Counted from the stretch's first letter, positions 27,395 through 37,124 are shown. The stretch is 64,000 bases of DNA from an uncultured Muribaculaceae bacterium (GCA_905233915.1 CAJOFM010000001.1:145475-209474), one strand, 5' to 3'. Numbers and translations are program-made. Notes: generated by a model from the sequence alone, not told the origin.

Positions 27395-29490
27395 ATGCGG
27401 ACGGGGCGGACAGAATTGCCGAAGGATCGGGTGCCAGTGGACGGAGCACGCCAACCCTCATAATGGAACATCAAGCGGTAGGCAAAGTCGCAGATATTAG
27501 TGTAGAGTTCGCGAGACCAGATGTCGCCACTTGTGCCTTCACCAGTGTTGTTGTCTCCCCAGTTGAAGCCCGCAGCGGGCAAGAACATGGTATTCCCGTT
27601 GGGACCTGTCACCAATATGCCCTTCACACCATTCAATTCTGTCCATTGCTGGGTGCAGTTACTGTATAATTCTACGAGCTGCTCAACGGTGGGCATGCGC
27701 CACGATGGTCCCCAGTTCACATAGGCAGCATCATCTTCAGGATCCAGTTCAATCTTGTTGTCAACCGTTCCATCACTGCTATTGTTACAATATTTCGTCA
27801 GAAGACCGTCTTCGCACCACTTGTAGGTATACCAATTGTAGGTTTCCTTGGGTGCGGTCTCGCCCCAAGCGAACTGATGGCCGAACTCCTCGGGAGCATT
27901 GGCACCCACGTTGCACGTTGCCCACAGCGTGCCACTGGGCAAGCCCAAGTCCACCCACTCGTGCTCTGGTTCCTCATGAGCGCTCACGATGATGTCGATA
28001 ATAACATTGATGTCGGCAATGGTAATCTCACCATCACTGTTCACGTCGGCACGAGCGGCATAAATATCTCTTCCCAGGATAATGTCAACAACGGCATTGA
28101 TATCACTAAGATCGATCTCGCCGTCAAGGTTCACATCACCTCGCAGGTACTCCTCCGGCATCACATCGTCCACAATCTGCTCGAAGTAGGGATACCAATG
28201 CTCATCGGCTTGATAGGCATCGGCTGCGCCCTGCGGCACATGCAGAGTGCGCCCTGAATAGTTTTTATCAGACAAATAAAAAGTAGCGCTGCCACAGGTC
28301 ACACTCGAGAGGTCGGCGATATGGCTATACACATCTGTCAACCCAGTGCATTTCCAAAATGCCCTCGTGCCAATGGCGGAAACCGAGCCGGGGATGGTCA
28401 AGCACGTCAACCCGCTGCATTCAACGAACGCATAATTGCCAATTGAGGTAACCGAGCAAGGAATCGTCACGCTCGTCAGCCCACTGCACATCAAGAACAT
28501 ACCCTCCATGATGCTGGTGACCGAAGAGGGAATAGTCACACTCGTCAGCCCACTGCAGCGCATGAATGCATATTTGCCGATGCTGGTGACCGAAGAGGGA
28601 ATAGCGACACTTGTCAAGCCGCTGCAGTCCTGGAAAGCATTCTCGCCGATGGCAGTGACCGACTCAGGGATGGCGATGCTGGTCAACCCGCTCATGCCCG
28701 CGAACGCATAATCACCTATACTTGTAACGGTGCTGGGAATGAGCGTATTCTGACAACCCGCAAACAATCTATTGCTTGCCGTCTCAATGATAGCATTACA
28801 ATTATCACGGGAATCGTATGCTGCGTTGCCGTTATCCACAATGATACTCTCCAAGTTGGCACAACCACTGAAGGCTCCCGTGCCAATGCCCGTGACAGAG
28901 CCAGGGATGACTACACTCGTCAAGCCGACACAGCCAGCAAAAGCACCCATGCGGATACCAGCGACAGAGTTTGGGATGACCGTGCTTTGACAGCCTGCCC
29001 ACAAAATATTGTTTGCTGTCAGAATGACTGCATTACAGTCATCACGGGAATCATACCTCGGATTATCACTTGCCACGACAAGACGCGACAGATTTCTATT
29101 GTAAGAAAACACATTGTCGCCAATGTATGTGACAGCGCTGCCGATGTTCACACTCGTCAGATTGTCACAATGAGCGAACGCCTGGATGCCGATTATACTA
29201 ACTGAGTTACCAATGGTCACACTCGTCAGCCCATTGCAGCCACTGAAAGCCTGGTCGTCGATGACTTTGACAGTGTAGGTAGAGCCGTTGTAAGTCACGG
29301 TTTCGGGGATGGTCACGTCACCCGAATATTTGTTTGTACTAGGGGATTCGGTCACTTCGACAATGCCTGCGTTGCTGCGAAAGTTATAGTAAATGCCGTC
29401 CACCTCGAAATCGTAGGCATAGGCAGCAGTGGCTGGCAACAACAGGGCCAGCAGCAGGAGTGTGGATGTAATCAGACTTCTCATTTTCAT
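27388..29490 (-). CDS. BspA-like LRR_5 surface protein with dockerin type I pair and C-terminal FISUMP-like domain
   Basis: Repeats 'GLTSVTIPSSVTSIGKYAFMRCS'; dockerin 'RGDVNLDGEIDLSDINAVVDIILG...ADVNSDGEITIADINVIIDIIV'; 'VDLGLPSGTLWATCNVGANAPEEFGHQFAWGET'. Confidence 0.9.
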   Translation of the reverse strand: MKMRSLITSTLLLLALLLPATAAYAYDFEVDGIYYNFRSNAGIVEVTESPSTNKYSGDVTIPETVTYNGSTYTVKVIDDQAFSGCNGLTSVTIGNSVSIIGIQAFAHCDNLTSVNIGSAVTYIGDNVFSYNRNLSRLVVASDNPRYDSRDDCNAVILTANNILWAGCQSTVIPNSVAGIRMGAFAGCVGLTSVVIPGSVTGIGTGAFSGCANLESIIVDNGNAAYDSRDNCNAIIETASNRLFAGCQNTLIPSTVTSIGDYAFAGMSGLTSIAIPESVTAIGENAFQDCSGLTSVAIPSSVTSIGKYAFMRCSGLTSVTIPSSVTSIMEGMFLMCSGLTSVTIPCSVTSIGNYAFVECSGLTCLTIPGSVSAIGTRAFWKCTGLTDVYSHIADLSSVTCGSATFYLSDKNYSGRTLHVPQGAADAYQADEHWYPYFEQIVDDVMPEEYLRGDVNLDGEIDLSDINAVVDIILGRDIYAARADVNSDGEITIADINVIIDIIVSAHEEPEHEWVDLGLPSGTLWATCNVGANAPEEFGHQFAWGETAPKETYNWYTYKWCEDGLLTKYCNNSSDGTVDNKIELDPEDDAAYVNWGPSWRMPTVEQLVELYSNCTQQWTELNGVKGILVTGPNGNTMFLPAAGFNWGDNNTGEGTSGDIWSRELYTNICDFAYRLMFHYEGWRAPSTGTRSFGNSVRPVRIP

Positions 29491-29576
29491 TTCAGGTGTT
29501 GAATGTTAATTGCTGTCGCAAAAGTAACTAAAAAAAATCGTGCTAACAAGTTTTCAACGACCAATCAGAACGAAGG

Positions 29577-29667
29577 GAGTTAGGAGTTAGGAGTTAGGAG
29601 TTAGAAGTTAGAAGTTAGAAGTTAGAAGTTAGGAGTTAACTGTTCACTGTTAACTGTTAACTAACGC
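29577..29667. repeat. Heptamer array GAGTTAG x4, AAGTTAG x4, then GAGTTAA CTGTTCA CTGTTAA CTGTTAA CTAACGC through the AKR stop codon
   Basis: Direct reading, uninterrupted 7-bp register. Confidence 0.95.
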
Positions 29668-30695
29668 TTTGTCGCGGCTGTCACCCACACAGGGTCGGTG
29701 TCCATGACAGGTTTGTTGACGGCCATCACGCCCGAGAGGTTGTGCGGCACGTAGGGTTCTTCCAGATAGCGGATGTCGTCGGCTGTCAACTTAATGTCGA
29801 GCGAGCGCACGGCGCCCTCGATGTGGTGGAGTTTGGTGGCTCCCACGATGGGTGATTCCACCTTGGTCAGCAACCAGGCCAGTGAAATCTGCGTCATCTC
29901 CACGCCGTAGCGGTCGGCCAGTTCCACGACGCGCTCCACGATACGGTTGTCTTGCTCGGCCGTCGCGTCATACTTGAAATGCATGAAGGAGTCCTTCTCC
30001 TGGCGCAGCGAGGTTTCACCTGGGCGCTTTGCCAGCTTGCCTGAGGCCAGTGCGCTGTAGGGCGTCTGTGCGATGTTATCCTCGCGGCACAGCGGCTGCA
30101 TCTCGCGTTCCTCCTCACGCATAATCAGATTGTAATGGTTCTGCACACTGATGAACTTCGCCCAACCGTTCTTCTCGGCCAGGGCGTTCATCTTGGCCAA
30201 CTGATAGGCATAGGCGTTGGCAATGCCGATGTAGCGGGCCTTGCCCGAACGGACGGCCTCGTTCATGCCTTCCAGAATTTCCTCGGCGGGCGTCTTGTAG
30301 TCCCAGATGTGGTAGATGTACAGGTCCACATAGTCCATGCCCAGGTGCTGCAGGCTGCTGTCGATGTTGTTCAGCACATGCTGGCGGCCATTGATGCCAT
30401 TGGCAATCTCCTCGTCGGTGCGCGGCAGGAATTTGGTGGCCACGACCACGTCCTCGCGCCGTGCCATGTTGCGCAAGGCCCGCCCCACATACTGCTCAGA
30501 GGTACCCAATTGGTAAGCGATGGCCGTGTCAAAGAAGTTCACGCCCAAGTCAAGCGAGCGGCGGATGATTTCCCGTGTCGGCTCCTCGCCGATGGTCCAT
30601 GAATGCTGGCCGATGGTCGGGTCGCCGAAGCCCATACAACCCAAACAGATGCGTGACACGCGCAAGTCAGAATTCCCCAGTTTTACGTATTCCAT
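29661..30695 (-). CDS. Aldo/keto reductase
   Basis: 'SLDLGVNFFDTAIAYQLGTSEQYVGRAL', 'VVVATKFLPRTDEEI', 'YVDLYIYHIWD'. Confidence 0.93.
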   Translation of the reverse strand: MEYVKLGNSDLRVSRICLGCMGFGDPTIGQHSWTIGEEPTREIIRRSLDLGVNFFDTAIAYQLGTSEQYVGRALRNMARREDVVVATKFLPRTDEEIANGINGRQHVLNNIDSSLQHLGMDYVDLYIYHIWDYKTPAEEILEGMNEAVRSGKARYIGIANAYAYQLAKMNALAEKNGWAKFISVQNHYNLIMREEEREMQPLCREDNIAQTPYSALASGKLAKRPGETSLRQEKDSFMHFKYDATAEQDNRIVERVVELADRYGVEMTQISLAWLLTKVESPIVGATKLHHIEGAVRSLDIKLTADDIRYLEEPYVPHNLSGVMAVNKPVMDTDPVWVTAATKR

Positions 30696-30844
30696 AACCC
30701 AAATTATTTATTATTTCCAAGACACAAAGATACAAAAACTTATTGTTGTTAGTATAGAAGAAAATGAAAAAAGTGAGGGTTTAGTGAACCGCCTATGTCG
30801 GATTTTTGTTTACTTTTGGAGCAAGTAATCAATTTAATAATCAC

Positions 30845-31627
30845 ATGAAGAGGATATTGACATGGATGCTGGCGCTTGCCGTGGTGGCTGGCGCGGGCGC
30901 TAAGACCAAGGCGGTGAAAACGCAGCCGCAACTGAAGTTTGACCCGTCAATCGGCGAAACGAGGACCTTGACGATGCCCGATGTGCAGGCGGCTATCAGT
31001 GAGGCCATTTATGCGCTCGACACATTGGGAGCCGACGGCATCAAGCTGGCGACTAACGTTCAGGGACAATACCTGGGTTCGCCCGAGCTGGACACCCTCT
31101 TTGCCGTGCTCAACCAGCGGCAAGCGGTCATCATCCTGCATCCGCATTGCCCTGACCCCGTCAACCACGAGGTGATGGCACAGACGCCGCTCGCCATGCA
31201 GGAATACCTGTCTGAAACCACCCGCGCCGTGACCAACATGATCAGCCGCAATGTGCTGGCACGCTATCTTAGTGTGAAGGTCGTTGTACCCCATTGCGGG
31301 GCCTATCTGCCGCTGGCCGTGCCGCGCATGAAGTCGCTCACGCCCGTCATGCAGGCCAACAAGATGGTGGGCGACATCGATTGGGAAGCCAACCTCGCCG
31401 CGCTCTACTATGACCTGGCGGGAGCCCATTCGCCCGAAACCATCCGCATGATGCTGACAATCACCACTCCCGACCATCTGCTGTATGGCTCGGACTATCC
31501 CTATGTAGCCCCGCAGGTGCTCACACAGGGCCTCGCGAGGATGAGACAGTACCTCACCGACGAGCCCGACCTGGCAACGTTCAAGGAGATGTTCCTGTGG
31601 AAGAATGCTCATCAATTATTCAAATGA
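30845..31627 (+). CDS. Secreted amidohydrolase-2 family protein, apparently lacking the N-terminal metal-binding segment
   Basis: 'ALDTLGADGIKLATNVQGQYLG', 'IILHPHCPDPVN', 'LLYGSDYPYVAP'; no DxHxH segment between the signal peptide and 'DVQAAI'. Confidence 0.75.
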   Translation: MKRILTWMLALAVVAGAGAKTKAVKTQPQLKFDPSIGETRTLTMPDVQAAISEAIYALDTLGADGIKLATNVQGQYLGSPELDTLFAVLNQRQAVIILHPHCPDPVNHEVMAQTPLAMQEYLSETTRAVTNMISRNVLARYLSVKVVVPHCGAYLPLAVPRMKSLTPVMQANKMVGDIDWEANLAALYYDLAGAHSPETIRMMLTITTPDHLLYGSDYPYVAPQVLTQGLARMRQYLTDEPDLATFKEMFLWKNAHQLFK

Positions 31628-31637
31628 CCATACACTG

Positions 31638-32417
31638 ATGAAGAAGATATCATTCCTGTTACTGACTGCCCTGCTGAGCCTGACTGCCGCAGTTCAGGCA
31701 CAGACCATTTTTCCAGCCGAGTTCACTGCTCCTGCCGAGTTTAACACGGGCACTGTCCACATCTCGGTACTCAGCCGCAGCGATCGACAGATGACCACCA
31801 ATTTCCTCTTTGAGCAGGGTAGCCGCAACTCGTGGCACTACCATCCTAATGCCACTCAAGTGCTGATGGTGCTCAGCGGCGAGGCCTATTATCAGGAGGA
31901 AGGCAAGCCCAAGCAACTGCTGCGCAAAGGCGACGTGGTGACCACTGCCCCCAATGTGCGGCACTGGAATGGAGCCACCCCCTGGAGCGCAGCCGAGTGC
32001 ATGACCGTTACCGAGATAGTCGAGGGTGAAGAACATGCCGTGCAGTTGCGCAAGGTGACCGACGACGAGTTTTCAAGTCCCGTCACAAGCGAGACGATGA
32101 TTGTCCGCATCGCCGAAATCGAGGTGCATCCGCAGTACCTGGAAGAGTATCTGGCGTTTGCCAACGAGGTGGACCGCCTGAGTGTGGAGCGTGAGCCTGG
32201 CGTCATCTGCCTGTTCCCGATGCAGAACGCCGAGGATTCCACACAGATACGCATCTTGGAAATCTACGCCTCGGATGCAGCCTACCAGGCGCACCTGAAG
32301 ACCGAGCATTTCCAGAAGTACAAGCAGGGCACATTGCACATGGTGAAAAGCCTGAAGCTGCCCACCATGCAGCCCCTTGACCCCGAAACGATGCAGCTGA
32401 TTTTCAAGAAGAAATAA
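31638..32417 (+). CDS. Secreted cupin + antibiotic-biosynthesis-monooxygenase (ABM) domain protein
   Basis: Cupin 'SRNSWHYHPNATQVLMVLSGEAYYQEEGKP'; ABM 'VRIAEIEVHPQYLEEYLAFANEVDRLSVEREPGVICLF'. Confidence 0.87.
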   Translation: MKKISFLLLTALLSLTAAVQAQTIFPAEFTAPAEFNTGTVHISVLSRSDRQMTTNFLFEQGSRNSWHYHPNATQVLMVLSGEAYYQEEGKPKQLLRKGDVVTTAPNVRHWNGATPWSAAECMTVTEIVEGEEHAVQLRKVTDDEFSSPVTSETMIVRIAEIEVHPQYLEEYLAFANEVDRLSVEREPGVICLFPMQNAEDSTQIRILEIYASDAAYQAHLKTEHFQKYKQGTLHMVKSLKLPTMQPLDPETMQLIFKKK

Positions 32418-32554
32418 AGGATCTGCCGGTTTTCGGGAATAATACACTATAATAAACTCCACTTCAGTGAAGTAGATACAACAATCCGTAAAATGGTCAC
32501 ACACCCTTTTGCGGATTGCCACTAATTTTGCATTCGATAAAATCTCTATTGACA

Positions 32555-33310
32555 ATGAGAAAGATTCAAACCATCATTTTACTGTTGCTTGCTATGGCGA
32601 GTGTTGAAATGAGCGCCAAGACACTTGTCGTGTATTACAGCTATACAGGCAATTGTCAAGAAATCGTACAGACCTTGACTTCGCAGATTGAAGCTGACAC
32701 GTTGCGCATCTACCCCGCTGACAAAACCCAGCAATATGAGGCCAACAATTATGCCATCGGGACGCAGCTGCTCAATGCCATCTATGCCAATCCCGACAAC
32801 CCCGACAGCTATCCTGCTATCGACCCCGTCACAATTTCGCTAGCAGGCTATAGCACTTACATCATCGTCACACCGCTATGGTGGAGCCACATGGCCGCCA
32901 TCTTACAGACCTACCTGTTCCACCATGGAAGCGAGATGGCTGGCAAGAACGTGGGACTGATTGTATCAAGCTATAGCAGCGGCATCAGCGGTGTCGTGGC
33001 TGATGCCCAACGTCTCATTCCCGAAGCCGAGTGGCTCGGCAACGCGTTGTGGATTAACAACTCTAACCGCAGAAACCAGGCCTCGCTGATAGAAAATTGG
33101 CTCATAAGCATTGACTACAACTCTTTGCCAACCTGGGCTGATGGTGACATCAACCAAGATGGTGAAATAAACATAGGCGACGTGACATCTTTAATTGATA
33201 TTGTGTTAAGTGGCAACATCCATTATCCTGGTGCCGATGTTAACGGTGATAACGAAGTGAATGTCAGTGATGTGACCAAACTCATTGATATGATACTTCA
33301 ATCGAAGTAA
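32555..33310 (+). CDS. Secreted flavodoxin with C-terminal dockerin type I module
   Basis: 'TLVVYYSYTGNCQEIVQTLTSQI...TPLWWSHMAAILQTYLF' plus 'DGDINQDGEINIGDVTSLIDIVLSG...ADVNGDNEVNVSDVTKLIDMIL'. Confidence 0.88.
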   Translation: MRKIQTIILLLLAMASVEMSAKTLVVYYSYTGNCQEIVQTLTSQIEADTLRIYPADKTQQYEANNYAIGTQLLNAIYANPDNPDSYPAIDPVTISLAGYSTYIIVTPLWWSHMAAILQTYLFHHGSEMAGKNVGLIVSSYSSGISGVVADAQRLIPEAEWLGNALWINNSNRRNQASLIENWLISIDYNSLPTWADGDINQDGEINIGDVTSLIDIVLSGNIHYPGADVNGDNEVNVSDVTKLIDMILQSK

Positions 33311-33369
33311 ATAGGCTTGACGGAAAACTCCCGACACGAATATTATACCTTGTAAATGAATAAAACAAG

Positions 33370-33963
33370 ATGAACACCTTCACCAAAATCCTGTTGATGA
33401 TGTCTGCAATACTGATGCTCAGCTGCAACGATGACGGCAACGAGGCTGTTGCCCAGACCACAATGTCTCAAAAAATGTACATAACCATCGATGGCGTGTC
33501 GCGGGCTGTGACCCTCTACGACAACGCCGCCACACAGGCACTGGTGGCAAAGTTGCAAGACGGCAATGTGACGGTGACACTCAACTCTAGCGGCGGCTTT
33601 GAAATTTGGGGCGCATTGGGTTTCTCGTTACCCACGAGCAATGAGCAGATCACTGCTCGTCCCGGCGATGTGATTCTCTATAACGGGAGCAACATCTGCC
33701 TGTTCTATGGTTCCAATTCCTGGAGCTACACCCGCCTGGGGCACATCGACAACATGTCGGAAAACGAGTTGCGGACGTTCCTGAAGGCTGGCGAGAGCAA
33801 TATCAGCGTCACGCTGTCGCTCGAGCCGGCATCCTCAAGCATCAACCAGGTGAGGATGGACAGCGCCCCCCAAGATGACGTTTATTATAACCTGAGCGGC
33901 CAGAAAGTGGAGAATCCCACCCACGGCATCTATATCAAGAACGGTAACAAGGTGATATTATAA
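33370..33963 (+). CDS. Lipoprotein with cyclophilin-like fold and C-terminal 'YNLSGQKV..PTHGIYIKNGNKVIL' tail
   Basis: Lipobox 'AILMLSCND'; 'ARPGDVILYNGSNICLFYGSNSWSYTRLGHI'. Confidence 0.75.
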   Translation: MNTFTKILLMMSAILMLSCNDDGNEAVAQTTMSQKMYITIDGVSRAVTLYDNAATQALVAKLQDGNVTVTLNSSGGFEIWGALGFSLPTSNEQITARPGDVILYNGSNICLFYGSNSWSYTRLGHIDNMSENELRTFLKAGESNISVTLSLEPASSSINQVRMDSAPQDDVYYNLSGQKVENPTHGIYIKNGNKVIL

Positions 33964-33967
33964 GACT

Positions 33968-35056
33968 ATGAAGAGAATTATTTTAGCAGCTATGATCATG
34001 GGCTTGACGCTCATGGCCTGCTGCCCGAACAAACAAAACGAAGAGAATATGAAAACAGCATTGCAACTGACTCAAGAGTGGGACAAGACGTTCCCCAAGA
34101 GCGACAAGGTGGACCACAAGAAGGTCACGTTTAAGAACCGCTACGGCATCGAATTGGCAGCCGATATGTACACGCCGAAAGGCGTTGAAGGAAAACTTGC
34201 GGCCATCGCCGTGAGCGGTCCTTTTGGCGCGGTCAAGGAGCAGAGCAGCGGCCTGTATGCCCAGCACATGGCAGAGCGCGGTTTCATCGCTATCGCCTTC
34301 GACCCCTCGTTCACTGGCGAGAGTGGCGGAGAGCCTCGCCGCATGGCTTCGCCCGACATCAACACCGAGGATTTTCTCGCTGCTGTGGATTTCCTGAGCG
34401 TGCAGGACAACGTTGACCCCGAGCGCATCGGCATTATCGGCATTTGCGGTTTCGGCGGCATGGCAGTGAACGCTGCTGCCCTCGACCCGCGCATCAAGGC
34501 CACGGTGGCCTCGACGATGTATGACATGAGCAAGGTGAACGTGGAGGGCTACTTCAAGAGCGAGGACACCAAGGAGCAACGCATGGAGAAGCGCAAGGCG
34601 ATTGCCGCACAGCGCACCGAGGACTACAAGAACGGCACCTACAAGCGTGCCGGCGGTGTGATTGACCCGCTGCCCGAGGACGCGCCTTTCTTTGTGAAAG
34701 ATTACTACGATTATTACAAGACCGAGCGCGGCTATCACGAACGCAGCGGCAACAGCACCGACGGCTGGAACGTGATTGGCTGCCAGTCGTTCATGAACCA
34801 GCCCCTGCTGGCCTGGGCACACGAGATTGAGGCCCCTGTGCTGCTCATCCACGGCGAGAAAGCCCATTCGCGCTACTTCAGCGAGTATGCCTTTGAGAAG
34901 ATGACAGGCGTGCACGTCGAGGGCGTGAGCAAAACCGTCGGCAATAAGGAGTTGATGATTATCCCCGGTGCCGTCCACACCGACCTGTATGATGATAAGA
35001 AAGGGAAAATCCCTTACGACAAAATGGAATCATTCTTTAAAGAAAACCTGAAATAA
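33968..35056 (+). CDS. Alpha/beta hydrolase (dienelactone-hydrolase-like), lipoprotein
   Basis: 'LMACCPNKQ' lipobox; 'AERGFIAIAFDPSFTGESGGEPRR', 'IGIIGICGFGGMAVNAAALD'. Confidence 0.87.
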   Translation: MKRIILAAMIMGLTLMACCPNKQNEENMKTALQLTQEWDKTFPKSDKVDHKKVTFKNRYGIELAADMYTPKGVEGKLAAIAVSGPFGAVKEQSSGLYAQHMAERGFIAIAFDPSFTGESGGEPRRMASPDINTEDFLAAVDFLSVQDNVDPERIGIIGICGFGGMAVNAAALDPRIKATVASTMYDMSKVNVEGYFKSEDTKEQRMEKRKAIAAQRTEDYKNGTYKRAGGVIDPLPEDAPFFVKDYYDYYKTERGYHERSGNSTDGWNVIGCQSFMNQPLLAWAHEIEAPVLLIHGEKAHSRYFSEYAFEKMTGVHVEGVSKTVGNKELMIIPGAVHTDLYDDKKGKIPYDKMESFFKENLK

Positions 35057-35057
35057 G

Positions 35058-35594
35058 ATGAAGAAAGTAGTTGTTATCTCAACCAGCCTGCGCCCTGGCT
35101 CTAACAGCCAAGCGATGGCCGAACAGTTTGCGGCAGGTGCTCAAGACGCCGGTCATGAGGTGGAGCTCATCTCGCTGCGAGGCAAAGAAATCAAGTTCTG
35201 CATCGGTTGCCTGTCGTGCCAAAAGACCGGAGCCTGTGTCTTCAAGCACGATGTGCCAGCCATCATGGACAGCGTGCTCAATGCCGACGTGGTGTGCTGG
35301 GCAACGCCAATCTACTACTACGAAATGTCGGGGCAGATGAAGACGCTCATCGACCGCATGAATGCCATGTACCCCAAGGATTACCGCTTCCGCGACATCT
35401 ACCTGCTGACCACGGCCGCCGAGAATGAAGAGTTCGTTCCGAAGCGCGCCGAGAGCGGTCTCCAGGGCTGGATCGACTGTTACGGGAAATCCACGCTCAA
35501 GGGACACCTGTTCTGCGGCGGTGTGAACGATGCGCGTGAAATCACCGGCAACGCCAAGCTGCAGGAAGCCTACGAAATGGGCAAGGGCATTTGA
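35058..35594 (+). CDS. NADPH-dependent FMN reductase / flavodoxin family
   Basis: 'STSLRPGSNSQAMAEQFAAGAQDAGHEVELISL...CIGCLSCQKTGACVFKDD'-type pattern. Confidence 0.88.
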   Translation: MKKVVVISTSLRPGSNSQAMAEQFAAGAQDAGHEVELISLRGKEIKFCIGCLSCQKTGACVFKHDVPAIMDSVLNADVVCWATPIYYYEMSGQMKTLIDRMNAMYPKDYRFRDIYLLTTAAENEEFVPKRAESGLQGWIDCYGKSTLKGHLFCGGVNDAREITGNAKLQEAYEMGKGI

Positions 35595-35677
35595 AGAATG
35601 TTATTCCACCAGGAAAATGAGAAAACTGTGGTGCCAGTCAAATAAACTGCCACAGTTTCACGTTTAATCAACTGATG

Positions 35678-36589
35678 ATGTACAAACTCGACAATATCGA
35701 CCAGTATAACCATGCCTTGGGCATTGAGACGGTCCATCCGTTGGTAACGGTGTGCAACCTCAAGGACGTGCCTAACCGTGAGCTCATCGACAACGAGGTC
35801 ACGTGGCAATACGGCGTGTATGCGCTGTACTTGAAGAACACCCGCAGCTGCCTGTTGTCCTACGGCCACAAGGAGTATGACTACAGCGATGGGACGGTGA
35901 CGAGTTTCGCCCCGATGCAGACGGTGACCTCGACGCCCATTCCCGGCTTGGATCACGACGTGGTGGCACTGCTGTTCCACCCCGACCTGATCCGCGGCAC
36001 CTCGCTTGCCAAGGGGATGGCCGATTACCGCTTCTTCCAGTACTCGTCCAACGAGGCGCTGCACATGTCGGAGCGTGAGCGTGGCATTTATCTCGATTGC
36101 ATCGACAAAATCAAGGAGGAAATCAACCGGCCGATTGATAAGTTCAGCCGCAAGCTCATCTGCCGCAACATCGAGTTGCTGCTTGACTACTGCCTGCGGT
36201 TTTACGACCGCCAGTTCATCACACGCGAGTTGGAAAACAACAGTGTGATAGCGACCTTTGAGCAGGCGCTGAACGATTATTTCCATAACAGGGAATCCAT
36301 TTTCATGAGCGGATTGCCTTCGGTCAAGACGTTTGCCGATAAGTGCTGCCTCTCGCCTAACTACTTCGGCGACCTGGTGAAGAAGGAAACGGGCAAAACT
36401 CCGGTGGAGTTCATCCAGCAAAAGATTATTGATATCGCAAAAGAAGACCTCCACTCGACCGACGTTTCGGTCACCGAATTGGCTTACAGCCTAGGGTTCC
36501 AGAGCAGCCAGCACTTTAACCGCTACTTCAAGCGTTGCACGGGCATGACCCCGACCGAATACCGCAAACACAGCCGCCAATCGGCATAA
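35678..36589 (+). CDS. AraC-family transcriptional regulator
   Basis: 'KTFADKCCLSPNYFGDLVKKETGKTPVEFIQQKII...VTELAYSLGFQSSQHFNRYFKRCTGMTPTEYRK'. Confidence 0.92.
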   Translation: MYKLDNIDQYNHALGIETVHPLVTVCNLKDVPNRELIDNEVTWQYGVYALYLKNTRSCLLSYGHKEYDYSDGTVTSFAPMQTVTSTPIPGLDHDVVALLFHPDLIRGTSLAKGMADYRFFQYSSNEALHMSERERGIYLDCIDKIKEEINRPIDKFSRKLICRNIELLLDYCLRFYDRQFITRELENNSVIATFEQALNDYFHNRESIFMSGLPSVKTFADKCCLSPNYFGDLVKKETGKTPVEFIQQKIIDIAKEDLHSTDVSVTELAYSLGFQSSQHFNRYFKRCTGMTPTEYRKHSRQSA

Positions 36590-36626
36590 TAGCTGCCAAC
36601 GTTCTCATACAAGCTATAAACCAAAC

Positions 36627-36666
36627 GGCGGCCTCACTGCAATGGCATGGTGAGGCCGCCTTTTTT
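36627..36666 (+). terminator. Intrinsic terminator of AraC gene (stem also usable for the convergent gene)
   Basis: Perfect 11-bp stem GGCGGCCTCAC / GTGAGGCCGCC followed by TTTTTT. Confidence 0.85.
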
Positions 36667-36701
36667 AGGGGTTGTGTTGTGGTAAAAGTTACATGGAGCA
36701 A

Positions 36702-37124
36702 TCACTTGAAGACGGCATCCCTAATCTCGGAGTAGCCGATCAGTGTCTTCCACACGTTGTCCTCCTTGTAGAGGCGGAATTTTTTCTTTTTCACGGTGCC
36801 ATTGCTCAGCGTGAGGTCACACACCACTTCGGTGTAGCCATCACGTACCTTGGCCTTCTTGGCAGTGACTTTGAAATTCTTCTGTGTCAGCTGTTTGAAG
36901 AATTCGTTTTTCTGGTAGTCACTGAGTTTGTCGTTCTCCTTGAACTTAACAGCTTCTTTAAGAAATTTCTTGTCGCTCTTGTTGGGCAGCTCGTTGAAGA
37001 GGGCTTCTACGGCCTGCTTGGCATTGCGGTGGTACTTATCGAGGTCAAGCACCGGGCTGTCGCAAGAGGTGAGCCCGATCAGGCACAGCAGTGCAACGAT
37101 TGAAAAAAAAGATAAACGTTTCAT
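36702..37124 (-). CDS. Hypothetical lipoprotein
   Basis: 'LLCLIGLTSCDSP' lipobox; no recognised domain. Confidence 0.7.
   Translation of the reverse strand: MKRLSFFSIVALLCLIGLTSCDSPVLDLDKYHRNAKQAVEALFNELPNKSDKKFLKEAVKFKENDKLSDYQKNEFFKQLTQKNFKVTAKKAKVRDGYTEVVCDLTLSNGTVKKKKFRLYKEDNVWKTLIGYSEIRDAVFK

Noticed and set aside
33983-34978. 331-aa ORF antisense to the alpha/beta hydrolase
   Set aside because: Shadow ORF, low-complexity H/L/V-rich translation.
35570-36454. 294-aa ORF antisense to the second AraC gene
   Set aside because: Shadow ORF without family motifs.
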